This document shows positions 6,628 through 10,676 of a stretch of 10,676 nucleotides of DNA, piece by piece. Position 1 is the first letter of the stretch. Each line of letters begins with the position of its first letter. The notes under the pieces are model-generated. The model saw only the letters and a program-made list of their open reading frames with translations. It was not told the DNA's origin and ran no database searches. The position numbers and the translations under genes were made by a program. Origin of the DNA: Clostridiaceae bacterium AF10-41 (GTDB lineage Bacteria; Bacillota; Clostridia; Clostridiales; Clostridiaceae); NCBI GenBank assembly GCA_027686065.1, contig JAQCTH010000094.1, forward strand, positions 1 through 10,676. The letters are read 5' to 3'.

Positions 6628-6664
6628 AAGGGGTAATTTAATATTCTACTTACCCCTTCTTTTA
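6628..6664. terminator. Bidirectional terminator between the small peptide and the P-loop gene
   Basis: AAGGGGTAA (6628-6636) pairs with TTACCCCTT (6650-6658) around a 13-base loop. On the plus strand it is followed by CTTTTAAT, suiting the small peptide gene. On the minus strand it follows the P-loop gene's stop codon directly, with AAAAG before and TTTATCT after, so it probably serves both convergent units. Confidence 0.75.
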
Positions 6665-7171
6665 ATCTGCATATATACTATTTAAAAACTTATTACAATC
6701 TTTTCTATAATTAAAAATATATACTGATTTATCCCTTTCCCCTTTAAGAATATTATAAAAATCAGCTCTATGATTTTTATTAAAATTCCATATCCATTTC
6801 ATAAATTCTAAATCAAATCGCTCTGGACAGCCATCTGCCATATCTGCTCTAGACTTACCATAACTTGATAAAACTCTTTTTATCACACCTAATAAGCAGG
6901 TTATTCTTGAATAATCTAAATATATTACAGTATCACATGCTTTCAGTCTCTCCTTTAAAGTTCTATCATAGTTACCGTCTATTATCCATTTATCCTTTTT
7001 TAATTCTTCTTTAAGCAAAATATTAAACTCTTCTCTTGAAATATTTACCCAGCCTTCTTTCCAAAAAATTTTATCGAGATGAATCACTGGTAAATTAGTT
7101 TTTTCAGATAAATTTCTGGCTAATGTAGACTTTCCACTTCCACCACATCCAATAATTATTATCCTATTCAT
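6662..7171 (-). CDS. P-loop NTPase of the 'topology modulation'/FlaR-like, adenylate-kinase-like group
   Basis: A 169-residue protein with the nucleotide-binding loop GCGGSGKST at residues 8-16 and a compact kinase-like fold: HLDKIFW (31-37), WIIDGNYDRTL (62-72), and a strand TVIYLDYSR (81-89) in the Walker B place. MADGCPERFDLEFMKWIWNF (111-130) is characteristic of proteins annotated as DNA topology modulation protein FlaR. That name rests on old genetic work; the fold points to a small-molecule or nucleotide kinase with unknown substrate, acting in the cytoplasm. AAAGGAGG precedes the ATG. It lies 44 bases downstream of the 64-residue protein gene and is probably cotranscribed with it. Family assignment is sure, function is not. 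Confidence 0.78.
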   Translation of the reverse strand: MNRIIIIGCGGSGKSTLARNLSEKTNLPVIHLDKIFWKEGWVNISREEFNILLKEELKKDKWIIDGNYDRTLKERLKACDTVIYLDYSRITCLLGVIKRVLSSYGKSRADMADGCPERFDLEFMKWIWNFNKNHRADFYNILKGERDKSVYIFNYRKDCNKFLNSIYAD

Positions 7172-7215
7172 ACCTTAGCCTCCTTTGTGTATTCATAATC
7201 CTCTTCCTATATAAA

Positions 7216-7410
7216 CTAACTATTCATTTCATTTATATATTTTTCCAAATTATTTTCTGTAATTTTCTTTAAATCTTCTGCCTTTGAAACATGGTTTCCA
7301 CAGTTATTTCCACAGTATATACCTCTCTTGATTGGTGCAATTAAAAATCCAGCTACAACTCCTCCTAGAAAACATGTTAAACCTAATAATACCTTTTCCT
7401 TATCTTTCAT
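7216..7410 (-). CDS. Small membrane-anchored protein with CGNNCGNH motif, function unknown
   Basis: A 64-residue product I do not recognise beyond general shape. Residues 6-27 (VLLGLTCFLGGVVAGFLIAP) form one glycine-rich transmembrane segment reminiscent of YtxH-like small proteins. A basic stretch KRG follows, then YCGNNCGNH at about 32-40, whose two cysteines and histidine could bind a metal or form a disulphide. The C-terminal 25 residues are charged and probably helical. AGGAGG lies about 12 bases before the ATG, a wide spacing; a closer ATG is closed by a stop after three codons. The P-loop gene follows 44 bases later. The ORF has a clean end and coding-like composition. Confidence 0.6.
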   Translation of the reverse strand: MKDKEKVLLGLTCFLGGVVAGFLIAPIKRGIYCGNNCGNHVSKAEDLKKITENNLEKYINEMNS

Positions 7411-7537
7411 CTAATTTCCCATCCTCCTTTTATATTCTAATATCTTGGTTTCTTCATAATAGTTCTATAATTATATCATATTATTATACATTTTTATCCA
7501 AATAACAATTCTATATTTGTTAAATTAATTATATGAA

Positions 7538-8104
7538 CTAATTATTTTTATTTATATTATAATCTTTTTTTAGTAACCCATACCAAGCTTCATCACATAT
7601 TCCGATATTATTTCTTCCTGCTTCTCTTAAGGTTCCTTCATACTTTAATCCACATTTCTCCATTACCTTTCCTGAGTATATATTACGTGTATCATGTCTA
7701 GCCTCTATACGGTTAACCCCTACATCTTCAATTAAATATTTTATAACAGCAGAAAATGCTTCAGAAACTATCCCTTTGTTCCACCATTCTCTACCTATAA
7801 GATAGTAAATATGAGCTGATTCTACGCTTTCATTAAATTTGCCTACTCCAATTTGCCCTATAGCTTTATTAGTTTCCTTAAGTTCTATTAACCAATCATA
7901 ATTATTTATTTCCTCATGTTTCTTTATAAGAAAATCAATATATTCCTTTGAATCCTTTAAATTCTTATGAGTAGCCCACATAAAGTACTTAGTTACTTCT
8001 TCATCGCTTGTCCAATTGATATACATATCTTCTGCATCACTTCTTTTAAACCTTCTTAATATTAACCTTTTTGTTTCTATGGTTTTCGTTCCTAAATGAT
8101 TCAT
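7538..8104 (-). CDS. GNAT N-acetyltransferase, RimJ/RimL type
   Basis: A 188-residue acetyltransferase using acetyl-CoA, related to enzymes that acetylate ribosomal protein N-termini or small molecules; the acceptor is unknown. It begins TIETKRLILRRFKRSDAEDMY, the standard opening of this group. IGQIGVGKF lies on the central strand, GREWWNKGIVSEA (about 104-116) forms the acetyl-CoA pyrophosphate loop, and NIYSGKVMEKCGLKYEGTLREA is the family's closing signature. I chose the ATG at 8104 because GGGGGAGG sits 7 bases upstream. An ATG eight codons earlier (8128) has no comparable ribosome binding site, and its extension overlaps that site. It stands alone: the PadR/DUF2812 unit upstream ends in a terminator and the next gene downstream is 127 bases away. 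Confidence 0.85.
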   Translation of the reverse strand: MNHLGTKTIETKRLILRRFKRSDAEDMYINWTSDEEVTKYFMWATHKNLKDSKEYIDFLIKKHEEINNYDWLIELKETNKAIGQIGVGKFNESVESAHIYYLIGREWWNKGIVSEAFSAVIKYLIEDVGVNRIEARHDTRNIYSGKVMEKCGLKYEGTLREAGRNNIGICDEAWYGLLKKDYNINKNN

Positions 8105-8159
8105 AATATTCCTCCCCCAAATATTCATTTACCTAATTATATAATAATATACATTATTT

Positions 8160-8195
8160 AACATAAAATAAAAAGAGTGCATAGTTAAGCACTCT
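8160..8195 (-). terminator. Terminator of the PadR/DUF2812 operon
   Basis: AGAGTGC and GCACTCT (8174-8180 with 8189-8195) form a 7-bp stem with an 8-base loop, followed on the minus strand by TTTTATTTTA. It starts 12 bases after the DUF2812 stop codon. Confidence 0.85.
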
Positions 8196-8206
8196 AATTT
8201 TAAAAC

Positions 8207-8716
8207 TTATTCATTCTCTTTTTTTAAAGATATTATCTTTCTCTGACACTTATATACTTGATAAAAAAAAGTAGCACATAGGATGCTTAATGGAATAGCA
8301 AAATAAAGTGAAAAATTTGAATTATAATTTAAATAATTACTCCATTGTGATGGTAGTATTAACGTCTCACATATCCCTAAAATTAAAAATGTTCTTTGTA
8401 TTCTAGTATACTGTTCTATCTTACTTTCATTATCACTATATAATTCGAAAGCTCCCTTTTTCCTGAAGAAAGCCCATACGCCCCAAGTTTCTACAAGTTC
8501 ACCGCCTGTTTCACGAATTAAATCATAAAATTCATTTTTCTGCATTGTATCCTTATCTCTCATAATATCAACTCTATAAGTGTATTCTCCAGGCTTACAT
8601 TTTTCAAACCAATACACTCCTAAGAAAAAACGTGTCATTGCATACCCTTTAGATACCATCTCATTTAAAAATTCTTCTTCTCGATCTTTATCATAATACC
8701 ATCTAAATTTAATCAT
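8207..8716 (-). CDS. DUF2812 domain membrane protein
   Basis: A 169-residue protein fitting DUF2812. The N-terminal 100 residues are soluble and Trp/Tyr/Phe-rich (KFRWYYDKDREEEFLNEM, GVYWFEKCKPGEYTYRVD, VETWGVWAFFRKK). Two membrane spans follow at about 107-125 and 135-157, with a basic tail. The function of the family is unknown. Its start codon overlaps the stop of the PadR gene by four bases (ATGA), so the two are translationally coupled. Such PadR-DUF2812 pairs are common in Firmicutes, and the regulator is presumed to control its own operon, possibly in response to membrane or drug stress (inference). Confidence 0.8.
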   Translation of the reverse strand: MIKFRWYYDKDREEEFLNEMVSKGYAMTRFFLGVYWFEKCKPGEYTYRVDIMRDKDTMQKNEFYDLIRETGGELVETWGVWAFFRKKGAFELYSDNESKIEQYTRIQRTFLILGICETLILPSQWSNYLNYNSNFSLYFAIPLSILCATFFYQVYKCQRKIISLKKENE

Positions 8717-9021
8717 TTACTCAACTCCTCTCTACCATTTTTTATAAGCTCTTCTAAGCGATTTACCTCATCAACTAAACTTTTTTTTCCAATCTCAGTA
8801 ATCAAATACTCCTTTTTTTTTCTTGAATCTTTTTCTTCGCTATAAAGCATAATCCACTTCTTTTCAAGCAATGTATTTATAGCACCATAAAGAGTTCCTG
8901 GCCCTAATAAAACTCTGCCATTAGTTAGTTCTTCTACCTTTTGAATAATTCCATAACCATGATTAGGTTTTAACACTGCTAACAATATATAATAAGTTGA
9001 TTCTGTTATAGGTGTTCCCAT
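8713..9021 (-). CDS. PadR-family transcriptional regulator
   Basis: A 102-residue winged-helix regulator of the short PadR type. ITESTYYILLAVLKPNHGYGI (5-25) and GPGTLYGAINTLLEKKWI (40-57) are hallmark stretches of the DNA-binding domain, with the wing at SEEKDSRKKKEYLIT (61-75). The C-terminal helix (about 78-100) would form the dimer. PadR proteins usually repress neighbouring transport or membrane genes until a hydrophobic ligand binds. Here the partner is DUF2812, overlapping by four bases. Repeated GATATAT boxes across its promoter suggest autoregulation. AAGGGAG is the ribosome binding site. Confidence 0.9.
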   Translation of the reverse strand: MGTPITESTYYILLAVLKPNHGYGIIQKVEELTNGRVLLGPGTLYGAINTLLEKKWIMLYSEEKDSRKKKEYLITEIGKKSLVDEVNRLEELIKNGREELSK

Positions 9022-9037
9022 TTTATAAGTCTCCCTT

Positions 9038-9090
9038 CGATATATCGTTATCTGATATATTAATTATATCACTACCCGATATATTGTCAA
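9038..9090 (-). promoter_or_regulatory. padR promoter with GATATAT operator boxes
   Basis: On the minus strand a consensus TTGACA (9090-9085) and TATAAT (9068-9063) are 16 bases apart. Three GATATAT-type boxes lie here: the palindrome CGATATATCG at 9038-9047 (downstream of the start site), TGATATA-N5-TATATCA at 9053-9071 (over the -10 box), and CGATATATTG at 9077-9086 (between the -10 and -35 boxes). This arrangement fits repression by the PadR protein. The boxes are AT-rich but the shared CGATATAT core makes chance less likely. Confidence 0.65.
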
Positions 9091-9159
9091 TATATAACAA
9101 CTCATTTTAAAAGTATTTTTTATTGTAAATTTCATTTTAATTATGTGTATAATTCTAAT

Positions 9160-9206
9160 ACTAAATAAAGACATACAAAGATTATTTAAACCTCTTGTAT
9201 GTCTTT
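9160..9206 (-). terminator. Terminator of the AraC-family regulator gene
   Basis: AAAGACATACAA and TTGTATGTCTTT (9167-9178 with 9195-9206) form a perfect 12-bp stem with a 16-base loop. On the minus strand it ends in TCTTTATTTAG. It begins about 33 bases past the stop codon. Confidence 0.82.
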
Positions 9207-9239
9207 AATATAAAAAAATTTTTCACTATTTAGTAGAAT

Positions 9240-10106
9240 CTAATTTATTTTCTTCTCAACAGGTATCCATATTTCACAAAAACAATTTGAATTATTATCT
9301 TCTTTATAAAATTCAAAATCAATATCATCTAACATTGTATATTCTGAGCTTGGTAAAAATTCATTAAATATTCTATTCCACATTTCACCAATACATTTTT
9401 CATCTTCTCCTATGCACTTAAAAACGCCCCATAATGTTGGCTTTACATCCCATACCACAAATCCGTCGGGTATATAACCACCACAATATTCCATAGCGAT
9501 TCCATAATCAAAATATTTACTTTCTTTAGATATAGGCTTACAGGCTCCATAAATATCATGTTTTTCTGTATTACTTTTTAATTGCTTTAGAACTCCACTT
9601 TCTGCACATTCATTCCAAAAGTTAGGTATATCCCTATTATCTTCTTCTGAAATTGACTCAACTCTAAACTCCTTAACCTTTGTTAGTAACTTAAAACTCT
9701 CTTTTTTTACAATCTTATAATCCATAATTGTTCCACCTTCCAATGAAATTTTTATTATAAGGCGATTAAAAGATTTTAATTCCATTCCAGAACGTCTTGC
9801 TATACTGGGGGTTACTCCATGGAATCTCATAAATGCTTTCGAAAAACTCTCTGGAGAATCATATCCATACTTTAATGAAATATCTAAAACTTTAGCATCC
9901 GACATAGAAATTTCTTGTCCAGCCATAGACAATCGTCTTTTTCTTATATATTCGTTAGCCGTTATACCTGTTATCATGCTAAATAATCTATGAAAATGAT
10001 AATTTGACATATAAACATATCTTGCTACATCCTCATAATTAATGTCTTCTAAAATATTACTTTCCATATAATCAATTGCTTTTTGTATACTTTGGATACA
10101 ATCCAT
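9240..10106 (-). CDS. AraC-family regulator with GyrI-like effector-binding domain
   Basis: A 288-residue regulator of the Rob/MarA-like group with the DNA-binding domain first. Residues 5-105 hold two helix-turn-helix units (INYEDVARYVYMSNYHFHRLF and ISLKYGYDSPESFSKAFMRFHGVTP). Residues 128-286 fit a GyrI-like/BacT effector domain, with the closing FCEIWIPV typical of it. Such proteins bind small hydrophobic or cationic compounds and usually activate efflux or detoxification genes; no such gene is next to it. Start ATG 10106 has GAGGTGAT 6-8 bases upstream. A possible minus-strand promoter (TTTGAG, 17 bases, TATAAA around 10144-10173) lies in the divergent gap. It is a single-gene unit ending at its own terminator. 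Confidence 0.9.
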   Translation of the reverse strand: MDCIQSIQKAIDYMESNILEDINYEDVARYVYMSNYHFHRLFSMITGITANEYIRKRRLSMAGQEISMSDAKVLDISLKYGYDSPESFSKAFMRFHGVTPSIARRSGMELKSFNRLIIKISLEGGTIMDYKIVKKESFKLLTKVKEFRVESISEEDNRDIPNFWNECAESGVLKQLKSNTEKHDIYGACKPISKESKYFDYGIAMEYCGGYIPDGFVVWDVKPTLWGVFKCIGEDEKCIGEMWNRIFNEFLPSSEYTMLDDIDFEFYKEDNNSNCFCEIWIPVEKKIN

Positions 10107-10308
10107 CTTTATATCACCTCATGTATTTATTGTAAGGTATTAAAATTTATAAGTCCTAGCTAAGTTTGCTCAAATTTGTCCAAATGGTTTATCTAAATTT
10201 AAGTTTTACGGAGTAAAACATACTCAATGTCAATTATTCACTTTATAAATTACTTTTTAATCTACTATAATTATATCAGAATACAAATAATGAAATATAG
10301 TTATCCTA

Positions 10309-10317
10309 TGATATAAT
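10309..10317 (+). promoter_or_regulatory. Extended -10 promoter of the sirtuin gene
   Basis: TGATATAAT (10309-10317) is a TGnTATAAT extended -10 element without a clear -35 box, 28 bases before the sirtuin ATG. GGAG at 10334-10337 is the ribosome binding site. The rest of the 239-base divergent gap (10107-10345) is AT-rich with no other gene that I can support. Confidence 0.55.
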
Positions 10318-10345
10318 AAATAAAAATAATGTTGGAGATGATTTT

Positions 10346-10676
10346 ATGGAAAATAATATATATAAATTAACTCAAATAATAAATGAGAGTGATAACATAG
10401 TCTTCTTTGGAGGAGCAGGCGTAAGTACAGAATCAGGTATTCCAGACTTTAGAAGTGCTAATGGACTTAACTTATTTATCCTGAAGCTAAGCCTAACAAA
10501 GCTCATATAGAATTAGTTAAGCTTGAAGAAATGGGAAAATTAAAGGCAGTTATAACTCAAAATATAGATGGACTTCACCAAGAAGCTGGAAGTAAAAATG
10601 TTTTTGAATTACATGGATCTGTATTAAGAAATTATTGTATCAGCTGTAATGCCTTTTATGATGAAAAATTTATCCT
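10346..10676 (+). pseudogene. cobB: Sir2-family NAD-dependent protein deacylase, internal deletion with frameshift, cut by window end
   Basis: The first frame begins MENNIYKLTQ and gives the sirtuin NAD-binding stretch FFGGAGVSTESGIPDFRSANG up to about residue 41. It then runs into foreign-looking residues and a stop at 10508-10510. From 10471 the next conserved sirtuin segment appears in another frame ([20 protein letters not shown]), followed by TQNIDGLH with the substrate/NAD residues, the catalytic His in ELHGS, and the first zinc pair CISC; this frame stays open to the window edge. Comparison with known sirtuins, from memory, indicates that roughly 30-35 residues between FRSxNGL and xxYPxAKPN are missing. 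The offset means the lost length leaves remainder 1 when divided by 3. The lost part includes the cofactor-loop and small helical region, so even a frameshift-read product should be inactive. An intact gene would make about 240-250 residues. Confidence 0.85.

Noticed and set aside
8105..8128. Upstream ATG of the acetyltransferase at 8128
   Set aside because: It lacks a good ribosome binding site, and its eight extra codons cover the GGGGGAGG that serves the ATG at 8104.
8143..8158. AT palindrome AATAATATACATTATT upstream of the acetyltransferase as an operator
   Set aside because: It consists almost only of A and T, has imperfect symmetry and no second copy; chance is likely in this base composition.
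10346..10676. Programmed ribosomal frameshift in the sirtuin gene
   Set aside because: No slippery site with a supporting structure is seen, and a shift could not restore the missing conserved segment.

Overview
The window comes from a very AT-rich, low-GC Gram-positive genome, most likely Clostridium sensu stricto. Signs are the A/T-ending codon use, strong AGGAGG-type ribosome binding sites, sigma-A promoters (TTGACA/TATAAT) and U-tailed hairpin terminators. I cannot name the species. Almost everything is on the minus strand. Only a 31-residue peptide gene and a sirtuin gene at the right edge lie on the plus strand.

Right-to-left in the direction of minus-strand transcription, the left half is a sugar-related block. 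A glucose/N-acetylglucosamine-type PTS permease (EIICB, 6112-4427) sits behind a complete antitermination leader: a promoter, a RAT-like hairpin for a BglG/LicT/GlcT-type antiterminator, and an overlapping terminator. It ends at a strong terminator. Next comes an apparent three-gene operon: a cytoplasmic neutral-ceramidase-family hydrolase (4187-2901), a SIS-domain sugar-phosphate protein of the UPF0309 type (2855-2139) and a HutC-type GntR repressor (2013-1291). Its promoter is followed by three GTATATAC boxes phased at exactly 13 bp inside a long inverted repeat, almost certainly the operator. A short homoserine dehydrogenase (1037-9) follows with its own promoter, separated by a long inverted repeat.

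The right half holds small, mostly independent units. These are a P-loop kinase-like protein resembling 'topology modulation' (FlaR-type) proteins with a 64-residue membrane-anchored Cys protein upstream, a RimJ/RimL-type GNAT acetyltransferase, a PadR regulator overlapping a DUF2812 membrane protein with GATATAT boxes across its promoter, and an AraC-type regulator with a GyrI-like effector domain.

At the right edge a Sir2-type deacylase gene (from 10346) carries both flanking conserved blocks but lacks the segment between them. The two parts are in different frames, so it is a deletion-frameshift pseudogene unless the assembly is wrong.

I see no phage, IS element, CRISPR array, rRNA or tRNA. 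The parts most worth following up are the uncharacterised ceramidase-like/SIS/GntR operon with its triple operator, the PTS antitermination leader, and the broken sirtuin.
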